64,000 nt of DNA from Diphasiastrum complanatum (GCA_029204225.1 CM055112.1:30346203-30410202), one strand, 5' to 3'; shown: positions 1 through 10,875, counted from the first letter of the stretch. The notes: generated by a model not told the origin, from the sequence alone. Numbers and translations are program-made.

Positions 1-1251
1 AGGTTTGAAGAGGAACTAATTGATTTGAAGGAACTGTCGAAGACTGCATGTTCGGGTGTCAACTCACATGAAGAACATTTGCAAGCCCTCAAAAATGTTG
101 ACAATTTATTGGCAGAGATTGCAACCTACAAAAAGGAGAAGCAGATGGACTCATGTATTCTTGACAATTCACAAGTTTTCAGTTGCTCTGGTGTGGAGGT
201 CCATGAGGAATTTTGTAACGTTGTGGCCAAGAATGACCGACTGAAGAGAGAACTGGAGTCACTGCAGACTCAAATAAAAGATGCCATCTATGCAAAACAG
301 ATAGAAGTTGAGGCAGATCCAGCCAATGTGTAGAAGCCCAAATGAACTCGTGTGACCAAATCCAAGAAATCGGATAAGGTACTTGCACACGAATTCAAAA
401 ATTTTATTAAAAAAGTTCATGTTTGGCTGCCACTCCAATTTAACTGTGAGTTGCAATGGCCTATGGATTATTCCTTTTTGCTAGGTCTAATGGGTTTTAC
501 TTGGGCCGACTGGGAAGCCCCTTGGGAGAAAACATAATTTTTGAGTCTATCGAATAATCTCAATATCAGATAGAAGGGATGCCTATGTTGGGCAATTTTG
601 CAGGGAAAATTTTTGGTGATACCTTTTGGTAGTGTAGAGTTATATGTAGGATGTACATTATTGTATGCATTAGAGTATCTAAAACAGAAAGAGGTGGATT
701 TTTTCGAGTACTATTTAGGACAGTTAAATTACTAGAAAAGAAATTCTCAATTTGATTTGTACCGGCCGAACGAAGCTTTAGATTTTGCAAAGTTTGAAAG
801 AGACAACTTATTACAAGATGTCGATGTCACATATCCGGAGCTCTAGGAGCTATATGCAGATTGGGAAGCCGGTTACCATGTGCACTACAAGAATGTCGCC
901 TGCGCTATTAAAGAAAGAATAGCAAACAAAGACCACAAGACATATGTTACTTATTCGGTAACACATTTTGGAACACTTGTCGGCCATGTCCTGTCAGCAA
1001 TGCAAAGCCTCTATTTGGATGGCTCTTTCATCCGGATAAATGTTGAGCTGCTGAAGAAAGTTACACTCATGAAGGACATGATCGAAGACTTTGATGTTGT
1101 AGCTTCTGTGTATAACAAGACATTTCTAAGGACATATTTTGCTAATGTGGGCAACCATGTCGTTGGTCATGAGGCCAAAAGACGAAAGATTGAAAGACAG
1201 ATACAATTAGATGAGAAATTATCTTTGAGATTGCAAAATGCTCCAGAGTAA
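1..1251 (+). pseudogene. Decayed 3'-terminal ORF of an LTR retroelement, coiled-coil N-terminal part
   Basis: Frame 1 stays in register from the window edge to 1251 and is broken only by about six stops (331, 343, 535, near 571, 736 and 844), so this is one ORF with nonsense mutations rather than several genes. Residues 1-110 are charged and coiled-coil-like and contain an internal duplication: the pattern CSGV-x2-HEE followed by about 28 heptad-like residues occurs twice. The middle is aromatic-rich (LPLQFNCELQWPMDY) and the tail basic (EAKRRKIERQ). I do not recognise the family. About 145 bp after the final stop comes a polypurine tract and a TG-starting sequence, placing this ORF between pol and the 3' LTR of an LTR element, like the extra ORFs near 25-28 kb and 62 kb. 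It continues upstream of the window. Confidence 0.5.
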
Positions 1252-1393
1252 AATGTATACATCTTGTATATATATATTGAAAAAAATACTTTTTATCTTT
1301 GCTAATTGTTTGAGATCCATTATGGAATATATTGAAGAAATATCTTTTCTTTGATGTGTTGCTGATTTCAATTGTTCGCAAGGACACTTCACA

Positions 1394-1500
1394 TTTGAGG
1401 GGGGGATATGTAATACCATATCACATGCCTATTTTTCTTGAAGTACTAATTGATGATGCAAAATTCTAATTAACCTACTCAAGTGATGAAGATAATCATC
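1394..1500 (+). mobile_element. Polypurine tract and start of a truncated 3' LTR
   Basis: A purine run ending GAGGGGGGGATA is followed at 1409 by TGTAATACC, the usual PPT/LTR junction of plant LTR elements. The LTR cannot be followed far because Copia-related sequence starts within a few hundred bases. The end point is approximate. Confidence 0.45.
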
Positions 1501-1671
1501 TAATATGAAGAAATATCTAATGGACCCGACAATGACAACTTATACAAAGATATATTGAAGACAAAGAGGTCTAAATAAATATGACTAAAGGAAGGACTGT
1601 ATTACGAAGGGTGAATATGAAATGACACAAACCTTAATAAGAAGGCTAGCCCTAAGGAAAGAACATTCTAG

Positions 1672-3003
1672 AAGCCCTATTGTGGCATCAAAGGACACTT
1701 TGCAAGTGAGTGCTACAAGAAGAAGAGAGATCAAGGAGACAAGCAAGGTAATCTTACTCTTGATGAGGATGCTTTAGATGTTCAAGATGCAAATGATGAT
1801 GCTTTTGTGATGTCTTCATGTATGCTTGCTAATGATGGAGATCTAGATCCTTGGTGGATTGATAGTGGAGCAAGTTCACACATGACCTTTCACAAAGAGT
1901 ACTTCACTTCTTTGTTGGCATATGGAGATGACAAAAGGGTGATCTACATGGCCAATGATGGTGAGTGTGCAATCAAAGGGATTGGCACAATTCCTATTTC
2001 TCTCTCTACAAATAGGAATGTTCATTTAGAGTATGTCTTGTTTATTCCATCTATTACCAAGAGCTTGCTTAGTGTGAGTCAAATGCTAAGTAAGGGCCTC
2101 AAGGTGGAGTTTGATGGAGATGCTTGTTTGATCAAAAGGAAGGATGTCTTGATTGGAAAAGGTAAAAGGCAAGGGAAGTTGTTCAAACTTGATGCTTGTA
2201 TTATTGCTAACCAAGTTGGATGTGTTGCCAAGGAGCAAATTTCTATTCAAGAGGTTTGGCACAAAAGGATGGGACACCTCAACTTCAAGTCATTGGAGGT
2301 AATGGCAAGGAAGAAGGTTGTGATTGGTCTTCCAAGTCCCTTAAGTGATGTCAAGCATGTTTGTGAGTCTTGTGCTTTGTCTAAGTCACATAGACTACCT
2401 TATACTAGATCTATTTCTAGATCTACAAAGCCTTTTCAACTTGTACATTCGGATTTTCATGGATTTACTACAATTAGCAATAGTGGAGCTAAGATGTATG
2501 TAACATTCATTGATGATTTTATTAGATTTTGTTGGGTATATCTACTAAAGAGAAAGGATGAAGTGTATGATGTCTTTGTCAAGTTCAAAAATGCAAGGGG
2601 GAACCAATTTTCCACAAAGATCAAGTGCTTGACAGGTGACAATGGTGGTGAGTACATATCTAACAAGTTCAAGGCCTTTTGTGATGAGCATGGGATCAAG
2701 AGGGAGTATAAAACATCAAGGACCCCACAACAAAATGGAGTGGCTTAAAGGAAGAATAGGACTTTATGTGAAAGTGCTAAATCTATGATGTTAAGTGCTA
2801 ATCTTGACAAACCATTTTGGGATCAAGCTTTGTGGTGTGCCAATTTCTTGTGCAATAGGTGGCCGGATGGAAGGACACCTTTTGAGATGCTATTCAAGAG
2901 GAGGCCGAGTGTCAACTTTATAAGAACCTTGGGATGCACATGCTATGTCAACATTAGTCTTGGAGGATCCATCTTCAAGAAGAGGTATTTTTGTTGGATA
3001 TAG
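1672..3003 (+). pseudogene. Copia gag end, protease and integrase (broken)
   Basis: The frame opens after a TAG at about 1672 with a CCHC-like knuckle (YCGIKGHFASEC) whose first cysteine is missing. The aspartic protease block WWIDSGASSHMT lies near 1854. The integrase zinc finger follows (H-x3-H in WHKRMGHLN, then C-x2-C in CESC), then the core with aspartates in HSDFHGF and TGDNGGEY. At 2746-2748 a TAA replaces the glutamate expected in QQNGVAERKNRTL; that residue is the E of the DDE triad, so this copy could not make an active integrase. The frame continues after the stop to 3003, where a frameshift and probable small deletion near 2955 move coding into another frame. Confidence 0.85.
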
Positions 3004-4852
3004 TGAGGTGAGTAAAGCCTACAAGGTTTACATTCCTTCTACTAACAAAGTGATTGTTGGTAGAGATGTCATTTTTGATGAGGGGAACATTCCAAAGGTG
3101 TCTTCAAGCATGATTGATGGTAGAGTGGATGGATCTAACATTCTTGATGTTGATGAGAAGGATCTTACTTTGGATGGTGGTGATGATGGACCTTCATCAA
3201 GTCAAAAGCCAAGGAGAACATCAAGAGAAAGACAAGTACCTTCAAGGCTCACATATGATCAAAAGGGTAAGCAAGTAGTTTCTGGAAATTATGTTGCTTT
3301 TCTAACCTCTTTGGATGAGCCTACAAATGTAGATCAAGCAAGGAAAGAAGAGGAGTGGATCCAAGCAATGGATCTCGAGTATCAAGCTCTTATGAAGAAT
3401 GGAACATGGAGATTGGTGGAGTTTCCTAAGGACAAGAAAGCTATTGGATGCAAATGGATCTTCAAGGTGAAAAGAGATGGATCTATCAGCAAGTACAAGG
3501 CAAGGTTAGTGGAAAAAGGATATGCTCAACGACAAGGAATTGACTATGATGAGACCTTTGCACCCGTGGCAAAGATGGTAAGCATTCAAGTCATCATTTC
3601 ACTTGATACACTTTATAGATGGGATCTATGGAAAATGGACATTTCAAATGCATTATTGAATGGTGATCTTGAGGAGGAAGTGTACATGGAGAAACCCGAG
3701 AGCTACATTTCATCAACAAAGCCAAATCATATGTGTCTTCTACAAAAGAGTTTGTATGGCCTTAAGCAAGCACGAAGGAGTTGGTATGCTAACCTTAACA
3801 CTTTTTTACTCTCTCAAGGCTTTGTTATGAGTGAGTATGATCATTCACTTTATTATAGATTTTCTGGAAATGATGTTACCATCTTGCCAATCTATGTGGA
3901 TGATATCATCTTGAGTGGTGGAGACAATCAAGATGTGGAAGATATCAAGAATGCTCTTAAAAAGGAGTTTGAGGTGCATGATCTTGGTAATTTGCATTAC
4001 ATTTTAGGAATAGAAGTCATTAGATCTTCTCAATCTACTTTCATTTTTCAAGAGAAGTATGCTAATTCTATTCTAGTAAGATTTCATATGGTAGATGCAA
4101 AAGCTATTGATATACCTATGGAGTCTCATGTAAAACTAACTATAAGAGGTAATGAAAGATCCTTCGAGGACATTACTCTCTATAGGAAGGTAGTTGGTTC
4201 ACTCATCTATATAGCCATTACTAGACCTGGTCTAAGCTATTGTGTTGGAATATTGAGTCAATTCATGCAAGATCCTAGTGAGGAGCATTGGAAGCTAGGA
4301 AAGCGAGTTTTGAGGTACATCATTGGAACTCGAGATTTTGGCATATTGTATGAGGGATCATCACCTAATCTTTTTGGATTTTCAGATTCGGACTATGCTG
4401 GCGATGTAATGGATAGGAAATCCATTAGTTCTTATTGTATTTTCATAGGTGATGGAGCTATATCATGGATGTCAAAGAAACAAGCCACTATCTCATTGTC
4501 ATCTAGTGAGGCCGAGTACAAAGCTCTTACACATTGCACAAAGGAGATGGTATGGATCAAGAGGATGATCAAGGATCTTCACTTGTTGGATTTTTTTGAG
4601 AGCCCAATCATCTTTTGTAACAATCAATCAGCCCAAAGAATGGCATCCAATCCTATCTTTCATGCTAGGAGCAAGCATATTGAGATACAATATCACTTTG
4701 TGAGGGAACGAGTCATTGCAAAGGAGGTGGAGCTTCAACATGTGTCTTCAAGGGAATGCGTAGCTGATATCTTCACCAAAGCATTGGGAAAAGACTTGTT
4801 CATGAAGCATAGGACTTCACTTGGAGTATTATCAAAGTCTATGCTAAAATAG
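2945..4852 (+). CDS. Copia reverse transcriptase and RNase H (pol 3' part)
   Basis: This 635-codon open stretch begins in the integrase tail (RRGIFVGYS, typical of Copia) and is the downstream part of a polyprotein rather than a gene with its own start. RT shows GCKWIFKVKRDG, KARLVEKGYAQ, DYDETFAPVAKM, a diverged KMDISNALLNGDLEEEVYM block and catalytic YVDDIILSG. RNase H shows DSDYAGDVMDRKS, SLSSSEAEYKALT and ARSKHIEIQYHFVRERV. It ends 12 bp before the 3' LTR. The open length shows slow decay of this half while the upstream half is broken. Confidence 0.9.
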   Translation: MSTLVLEDPSSRRGIFVGYSEVSKAYKVYIPSTNKVIVGRDVIFDEGNIPKVSSSMIDGRVDGSNILDVDEKDLTLDGGDDGPSSSQKPRRTSRERQVPSRLTYDQKGKQVVSGNYVAFLTSLDEPTNVDQARKEEEWIQAMDLEYQALMKNGTWRLVEFPKDKKAIGCKWIFKVKRDGSISKYKARLVEKGYAQRQGIDYDETFAPVAKMVSIQVIISLDTLYRWDLWKMDISNALLNGDLEEEVYMEKPESYISSTKPNHMCLLQKSLYGLKQARRSWYANLNTFLLSQGFVMSEYDHSLYYRFSGNDVTILPIYVDDIILSGGDNQDVEDIKNALKKEFEVHDLGNLHYILGIEVIRSSQSTFIFQEKYANSILVRFHMVDAKAIDIPMESHVKLTIRGNERSFEDITLYRKVVGSLIYIAITRPGLSYCVGILSQFMQDPSEEHWKLGKRVLRYIIGTRDFGILYEGSSPNLFGFSDSDYAGDVMDRKSISSYCIFIGDGAISWMSKKQATISLSSSEAEYKALTHCTKEMVWIKRMIKDLHLLDFFESPIIFCNNQSAQRMASNPIFHARSKHIEIQYHFVRERVIAKEVELQHVSSRECVADIFTKALGKDLFMKHRTSLGVLSKSMLK

Positions 4853-4864
4853 TTGAAGAGGGAG

Positions 4865-5288
4865 TGTGAAAGATTCAACTAGTTTCAACACATTTTGCAA
4901 TATTTCCATATTTGGCATGTTGAGGCCAAATCTTGTTTTAGACTTAGAGGTTGACTTTTCAAAGTTCATTAGTCTAAATTTCATTTGAATAGACACTTTT
5001 TAAAAGTGTGGGAAAGTTAGAATGCGAGTTTGAGTAGATTCAATTTGAATAGTTGGGTACATTGAATCTAGACCCAAAATTGATAGGGTTAGCATTTTGG
5101 TGGGAAAGCCAAGTGGCCAAATAGGGTCCAAACTCGTGGAGAGAGTGATCTTCTCTCTCCTCTATCTCATTTCATGCTTATACATGGTTCTCTTTGGTTC
5201 TGCTATCCATTGGTGCATTATCTTGTTGATTGCTTGCAATTCTATGTGTAGAATGATCTATATTTGCTACTTTTGGATCCACACGTGT
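4865..5288 (+). repeat. 3' LTR of the Copia element
   Basis: The LTR starts TGTGAAAGATTCAAC right after a polypurine tract and ends near ATCCACACGTGTGAA, where Copia RNase H sequence of another element begins. A related LTR piece lies on the minus strand at about 30960-31229. The exact 3' end is uncertain because no matching 5' LTR is in the window. Confidence 0.75.
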
Positions 5289-5565
5289 GAAAATGAAGCA
5301 CATAGCTATCAAGTATCATGTTATTTGGGAATTAGTCAAGAAGAAGATACTGAAGACAATCTTCATACCCACAGAAGAAATGACAGCTGATATCTTTACA
5401 ATGCCATTTAGTAAAGCTTTGTTGGAGAAGCAGAGAAGAAGATTGGGGTTAATCCAACTAGAACACCTAATCAGACTGATCTCGATTCTACGAACAAAGT
5501 GTGCAGTTTACTTGACAAAGGATGAGAAAAAAATAAACATGAACTCGAAACTTTTCTATTCGTGA
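5287..5565 (+). pseudogene. Copia RNase H C-terminal fragment (older element)
   Basis: Translation gives KHIAIKYHVIWELVKKK followed by PTEEMTADIFTMPFSKALL, the standard end of Copia RNase H. The sequence starts abruptly where the upstream LTR ends, so this is the 3' remnant of an older Copia element hit by the 1.6-5.3 kb element. A conserved K in DIFTKPLS is M here. Confidence 0.75.
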
Positions 5566-5670
5566 CCAACTCGAAAGATTCACGAAGTTGATCTTGCAGT
5601 CAACTCGAAAGATTCCCGAAATTTATCTTGCAACCAGCTCGAAAGATTCGCAAAACAGTTTCTTGTAGAA
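5566..5670 (+). repeat. Three 35-bp imperfect tandem repeats
   Basis: The core CTCGAAAGATTC recurs near 5569, 5604 and 5638 with a constant 35-bp period; flanks such as GATCTTGCA are partly shared. The array lies in what is probably the 3' LTR of the older Copia element and could be an LTR enhancer-type repeat. Confidence 0.6.
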
Positions 5671-6500
5671 GCTCGTGATTTCTTGTTGAAGTTGGAAAAA
5701 TTTGCGAACAGAATCTTGTCGCAAAATTTTTTTGTTTTTTGTTCAAACCTCAGATGTCACAAAATTGTCGCAAACAATTTGCGAAATATTCTGGATTGTT
5801 CTTCAAGCTCAAAAATTGTCCTCTCTCGTGATCGATTCACGAAACACAAAAATGTCATGAAGAGACAATTGTCACAAATAATTCACGAGACATGAAGCTA
5901 TAACGAAGAGACAGACTATCGCAAAATATTTGCAAATAAAAATTATTTGACGTTGGAAACAGAGCGTCTATTTGAATATCAATCGTGGTAAATGGTTAGA
6001 CCTACTGTTACAAAATTAAAAGGCCAAAAAACCTGTAAATAAAAGGCCAAAAGACCTATCATGTAGCAATATAAATAAATGTGCACTACTCGTTGTAACT
6101 CACTCAATCCAAGACACAACAACGAGATAAGACAACAAGAGATGTATATTGATGATTCAGATGAGTTATAAAAATTCGTTTTTGATCAATAGTATCTTAT
6201 TGTCTAAAATTGTCTAAAGTTGTCTCTTAATTCCGCACGTTTATTCAATCAAGGCAAAAATTGTTCTATTAGTACATAGATCAGAAATAGACCCGATTGA
6301 AGACACTGATATTAGTTTGATTTATTCAAACTTTCATCGTGTTCTCTGAGGAAGAATTGTTACCAATTTTCCTACACCTCCCCATTGGATCGAAGCTCGT
6401 ACTACACGACAACTCACCCGGTTGGAGATCCAAACCCCGACTTTGCCCTCTTGATTGCAACGATTAGGGAGGCACGGAAAGGGTCCAACAACAAGTAGTT
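5671..6500 (+). other. LTR-like non-coding stretch with TATA-like box
   Basis: No supported ORF. The stretch is AT-rich with repeated TTGTCGCAAA/TTTGCGAA-type words and a TATA-like AATATAAATAAATG at about 6068, followed by a CA-rich leader. This fits the promoter and R/U5 part of a retroelement LTR. No PBS was found after it. Confidence 0.35.
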
Positions 6501-6504
6501 CGTA

Positions 6505-6792
6505 ATTGGGGTCTGAAAAAATTACTTTCAAGAATCGTGAGTGTGCAGTCAAAGTTGATCCAATCACTTGGACTATCAAGCTAGTAGTCCAAAAAGGGGA
6601 TGATGATTTATCAACAATGGATCATACCTGTGATCGACAATTGAAGACTCTACGAGTTTACTATGTGTCATGTGCCAATATTAGCATTCAATCATCTAAT
6701 CCATTCATTCAAATTAGCATGAAATTGCAAGAAATCAAGAAACTAGTCAAAATTAAGAAACTAACTAAATGTAGCAAAACTTCACCAAAATA
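6505..6792 (+). pseudogene. Gypsy protease-region fragment
   Basis: GSEKITFKNRECAVKVDP and the following TMDHTCD block match the segment after the protease in the 21.0-23.8 kb Gypsy copy (GMGKLTFENREQAVKVDP...TTDHT) at the same relative positions. The protease active site itself is absent, so this is a short fragment of the same family. Confidence 0.6.
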
Positions 6793-7139
6793 GATAAAGA
6801 TAGAATCCATTATTCTTTACTATTGATCATTCACAAGATTAGGCCTGAAACTAGAGCATGATCATAGCTCTCATGTGATTGTCGGCACATGAACCATCAA
6901 TATTATCAAGAAAGCTCTCAAAGAAAAGCTTCAAGATCACCAAAAGTTCAAAAATCATAAAAGCAGAATAGCCTCCAAATTAGCATGACCTCCTCTATTT
7001 ATAGTGGGCCTTAATTTAACATTTGGGACCTTATTATCTTAATTTGGGCATTACAACCATTGTCATAATTCCCACCAACACAAATGTGGCTTGGTTATTT
7101 GTGCCTTTTTATCAACAATTCTAGTGAGTTTTAGGGCTC
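6793..7139. other. No gene seen
   Basis: AT-rich sequence with no conserved motif that I can support. It separates the Gypsy protease fragment from the minus-strand Gypsy RT. Confidence 0.5.
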
Positions 7140-7799
7140 TTTCAACTTTTAACCACCTTGACCTTACGTTGATCCACCTTAATACCATCTTTAGTCACCA
7201 TATGCCCCAAATACTCAATCTCTTGTTGGGCAAACTCACATTTTGACATCTTGACGAACAACTTATATTTTCGCAACAATTCCAACACCACTTCCAAGTG
7301 CTAAGCATGTTCTTTTAAGTTCCGACTATAAATCAATATGTCATCAAAGAACACCAAGATAAATTTGTACAAGTATGGCCCAAAGATTCAATTTATCAAT
7401 GCTTGGAAGGTAGCCGGTGCATTGGTCAAACCAAAAGGCATAACTTTGAATTGATAATGCCCCCTATCTGTTCAAAAAGCAGTCTTGTGTTGATCCTTCT
7501 TGCTTACCTTGATTTGGTGATACCCAGAACATAGATCAATCTTTGAAAACATGTGCTCCTTTAAGGGCATCTAATAAGTCATCAACTCGAGGAATTGGGG
7601 ATCTATTCTTGATGGTAATCTCATTGAGTGCATGATAATCTATGCACATTCAAAATGTACCATCTTTTTTTTTAAACAAAAGAACAAATGAGATGAAGGG
7701 TGATTTACTCAAACTAATGAACTCTTGATCAAGTGAGTCCTAAACTTGTTTTTGAACTTCTTTTCTTTCTAGTTGTGATAATCTGTAAGGAGGAATATT
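7140..7799 (-). pseudogene. Gypsy reverse transcriptase fragment
   Basis: The minus strand reads the standard Ty3/Gypsy RT series: [48 protein letters not shown] and the catalytic FFDDILIYS, then KCEFAQQEIEYLGHMV. Stops and small frameshifts interrupt it (for example a TGA before MCIDYH). The PFGLTNAPATFQ and YLGHMV signatures are typical of chromovirus-like Gypsy elements. It is truncated at both ends; an LTR fragment on the opposite strand starts directly at 7800. Confidence 0.85.
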
Positions 7800-8765
7800 T
7801 GCTGGATTAATCTCCTCTACTCTCGTAAATCCTATTTTAATATGCCTCCATTCATGCTGCATTTTTACTCATGTTGTCGCACAGTCTGCATATTTACATA
7901 TAAAATAAGACAGGTGAAAAATGTGACTATTTGCATAAATACAAGTAAATTTTCACAAGTGAAAAAGGCGACACTGTGTTTTTACACGTGATTTGTGACA
8001 GGCAAAAAAGGCGACACTACCCTACAAATGTCGAAGGTGCCCTAATAGAAAAGTGAAGGCACCCTATAAATCAAATCCTAAGGCATTTGTTAGAGTGTCG
8101 CATTTTTTGCATCTTCACCAACGTTCATTTCAGCAAAGGTTGACGTCGTGGCCTTTTCACGCTCATCTCATGCAACTGTGCAAATAGATTTGACAACGAC
8201 AGTAGCCACCCATGATTTCTCACAAACAAGACATCCACTTTGTATTTTCATCTGCACGCCTATAAAATCTATGTATACATGTTGGATACCATCTGCGTAT
8301 CCAACGGGTGTGAAAAATAACAACATAAGAAACTTATCAGAGATAGACGCAGTAGATGCTTTCACACATCGATTCTTTGTATTGTCAGTAATAGGTTTAT
8401 TCCTTTCATAGATTGGATTAGCTTTGTAAAGCACACGATTTTGTCCACTATTGTCTTGTGCTCACCAGCATAATTGACCTATATATTTTGCTATGCTTAA
8501 TCTGATAACAGCTCTATTTGTTCTACGTTCAGATTTGTGTCAATATTGTTACGCATTTCTACATTCTGCCTGACTCTCTTATGGGTTAATCTGGTAGTCT
8601 GTCCTTAGTGAATTATTATTAGTCTACTTGTTCGCAACTAATATTTAGTCTTGCCTTTTGCAACTAATTATCAGTCGAGCTCAATCTAGCTCTTCATGCA
8701 TAATTCGGGACTGATAATTTGTCTGTTGCGACAAATTATCTTTCTGATGTTTTGTTGCTTAATGT
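7800..8765 (+). repeat. Truncated LTR, family A (same as 41541-42662)
   Basis: It starts TGCTGGATTAATCTCCTCTA, aligning with the LTR start TGTTGGATTTATCTCCTCTA at 41541, and stays alignable through the ACAGGCAAAAAAGGCGACAC block, the TGGATACCATCTGCGTATCC block and the TTAGTCTTGCCTTTTG block. It stops near TTAATGTTTGGC, where Gypsy protease sequence takes over, so about the last 200 bp of the LTR are missing. Confidence 0.75.
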
Positions 8766-8769
8766 TTGG

Positions 8770-9101
8770 CATAGTTGGAGACTTGGAACGTAAAAGTCCT
8801 GAAGCTCCTAGTTTTGATGCAAGGACACACGAAATTAGTTAATTTTCATGTTTTAGACCTAGCTCGTACTGATTTAATCTTAGGTTATGAATGGTTATCT
8901 AGTAAGTCGCCTTCTTTGTTAATTGATTTTGAGAAGCATGTTCTCACTTTCAAGGAGGGTGATAAGGTAGTTACATTATTTGACAGTAATTTTGTATGTC
9001 CGTTGGATCATATTTCTATAGTTAATAAAATGGAGACATTGGATTGTTCTGAGTATGAAGTTTTTCAATATGTGCTATTCCAATTGTGGATGTTCCTATA
9101 A
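8770..9101 (+). pseudogene. Gypsy (chromovirus-like) protease C-terminal fragment
   Basis: FHVLDLARTDLILGYEWL followed by LIDFEKHVLTFKEGDK matches the C-terminal half of Gypsy proteases, where an I/L-LG-x-x-WL block precedes a short beta-rich tail. The N-terminal active-site D-S/T-G is absent, so this is a fragment joined to a truncated LTR. Confidence 0.65.
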
Positions 9102-9289
9102 TGAATCTAAATGGTTGTGAATTCTCAACAATTCTTAACTCAATAAATTTAGATCATGAACAGATGGATGGGACTGTATAAAGTTATACAAGTTTTTAAT
9201 AATGGATCACTTTAGTTAGCTGATCTCCAAGGACATATACTTGACAATCGAGTAAATGGTTCAAGCGTGAAGTGCTACTATGACTAATG

Positions 9290-9600
9290 TCCGATACATC
9301 AATTTTTGAAAGCCATCATTTTTTGTCCAGTAATTATTATTTTATTTTATTTTTTATTTTACCGAAGTTTACATTTTTTTGCGAAAATGCCGAAGCATGC
9401 TGCAATTGTTTGTATTGCGAAAAAGCCGAGACCTTTGCTACATTTATATTTTGCGAAAAACCCGACACTATATTGGAATATGGTGTATTTAGTGAGTTCA
9501 CCAATACGAAAATTGCGACACTTACCTTTGCATTTTTCGAGATTTTACCTTCTGACACCTTCACATTTTTAGCATTTTAACGAAGGAAGAAATAAGCTTA
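9290..9600 (+). repeat. LTR-like block with repeated GCGAAAAAGCCGA motifs
   Basis: Three close variants of TTTTGCGAAAAxGCCGA occur near 9377, 9417 and 9453, plus a related AATTGCGACAC near 9513. Single copies lie in LTR-like DNA near 18870 and 36450, with relaxed versions in family A LTRs. The small ORFs here are low complexity and not credible genes. Confidence 0.45.
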
Positions 9601-10544
9601 CCAAGCGAAGCATTCCTACATTTTGTTTATTTATTTATTTTTGTTTTTTGGACTAGACACTTTATAATTTAGTATGTACCTTCAAAATGAAGGACACGCT
9701 TCCATTTAATAGTAGTCCAATCCGTCGAAATATCATCAATACGCCTAAAACCTCAAACACTTCATTTGTTGTCGCTATCATTTTCCATCACTCTTACATG
9801 CTGCTGGTGTGACTCCTCTTTCCATGACTCTGATTGATCCATAGCTTGGGGGCTAGATCCGTTCAATCTAGGTTTGGTTGGGTTGGTTTAACCTCCACCA
9901 GTTCCCATGTGTTGTTGCTTTGTATGGTATGCTTAGGCTAGAATCCTATTGTGAGGACTTTATAGAGGAAATACCTGAGGTAGCGAAGGACACTGGTGTC
10001 ATGGGTCCTCTTTATCTTTCATGTTCCTTTCTTCTATTGGAAGCATTTTTCTTGCATCACCATGCCTGTAGTATATGATCCACTAACAACCCTATAACAT
10101 ATGTTGTGCTTGATCACTATCTAGGCAATTGCAATCCAAAAAGATAGTATGCCATAAATCAAAAGCACAATGACTGTTATACAATCCGAAAGAGAAATTT
10201 GAGAGAATCAAAGGAGGGAATGCAACAACCTAAATTGGCTGCCAACAAAATGAACGTAAAGGCAACAATAAAGGAGCAAAGGAGAGTAGAGTGAGTGCAA
10301 ATTACCAGTTTTTCTTAGCAAGAGCCACTTTTTTCAAGATTTCTCTCTATAGTTGGTTCAGATCAGAATTAACCATCACACACTTGATAGTTGATAGTGA
10401 TCTACTCGGCGAAGGTTCATTCCCACATATTTATGGATTTTGTGGTTGGACTTCCAAATATCCAACGTCAAAATGATTCTATCAAAGATCCAATGTCAAA
10501 ATGATTCTATTTGGGTTGTAGTGGACTAGTTAACTAAGTTATCT
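9601..10544. other. No recognisable gene
   Basis: AT-rich sequence with scattered short ORFs (for example 9878-10078 plus, 66 codons, and 10291-10476 plus) showing no recognisable domain. I see no polypurine tract, LTR end or tRNA here. Confidence 0.4.
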
Positions 10545-10875
10545 ACGTTCTTACCAATAAAGTCAACTCCAAAGGCTTTTGATTTAGTTCAGATATTTGA
10601 GGAAAGATTATTTAGGCTTTATGGATTGCCAAGTGATATTATTATTTACAGAGATCCTAAGTCTACAATTCACTTTTGGTCAGCGATATTCCATAAGCTA
10701 GAAACCTCGCTTAGTTTTAGTTCTACAGATCATCCCGAATCAGATGGTCAAACAGAAAGGAGTAATCAGACTATGGAGGATATGTTGAGGACTTATGTGT
10801 CTCACAAGCAGTCTCAGTGGGAAGATTACATGTTACGTCCATGTCCTGTATGTGGGATTCAGAATAATTCCTGAC
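10545..10875 (+). pseudogene. Gypsy integrase core fragment
   Basis: The frame reads an integrase core: STPKAFDLVQIFEERLFRLYG then DIIIYRDPKSTIHFWSAIF, where YRDP replaces the usual SDRDP carrying the second catalytic Asp, and ESDGQTERSNQTMEDMLR with the catalytic Glu. This layout fits chromovirus-type Gypsy integrase. The first catalytic Asp region is not present; the frame ends at 10875. Confidence 0.8.

Larger units (their letters stand above)
1560..5288 (+). mobile_element. Ty1/Copia retrotransposon, 5'-truncated, with 3' LTR
   Basis: Domains run in Copia order on the plus strand: degraded gag zinc knuckle, protease, integrase, reverse transcriptase, RNase H, a polypurine tract (TTGAAGAGGGAG) and an LTR starting TGTGAAAG at 4865. 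No 5' LTR or primer site is present, so the element is 5'-truncated. It abuts another Copia RNase H end near 5288, suggesting insertion into an older Copia copy. Its protein is close to that of the 47-53 kb element, with the same WWIDSGASSHMT protease block and similar RNase H. The left boundary is approximate. Confidence 0.85.

Noticed and set aside
5566-5670. Short direct repeats considered as a CRISPR array
   Set aside because: Units are contiguous and diverged, without unique spacers, in eukaryotic retroelement DNA.
9878-10078. 66-codon ORF with hydrophobic C-terminus
   Set aside because: No homology, no promoter or splice context; length is within chance for this composition.
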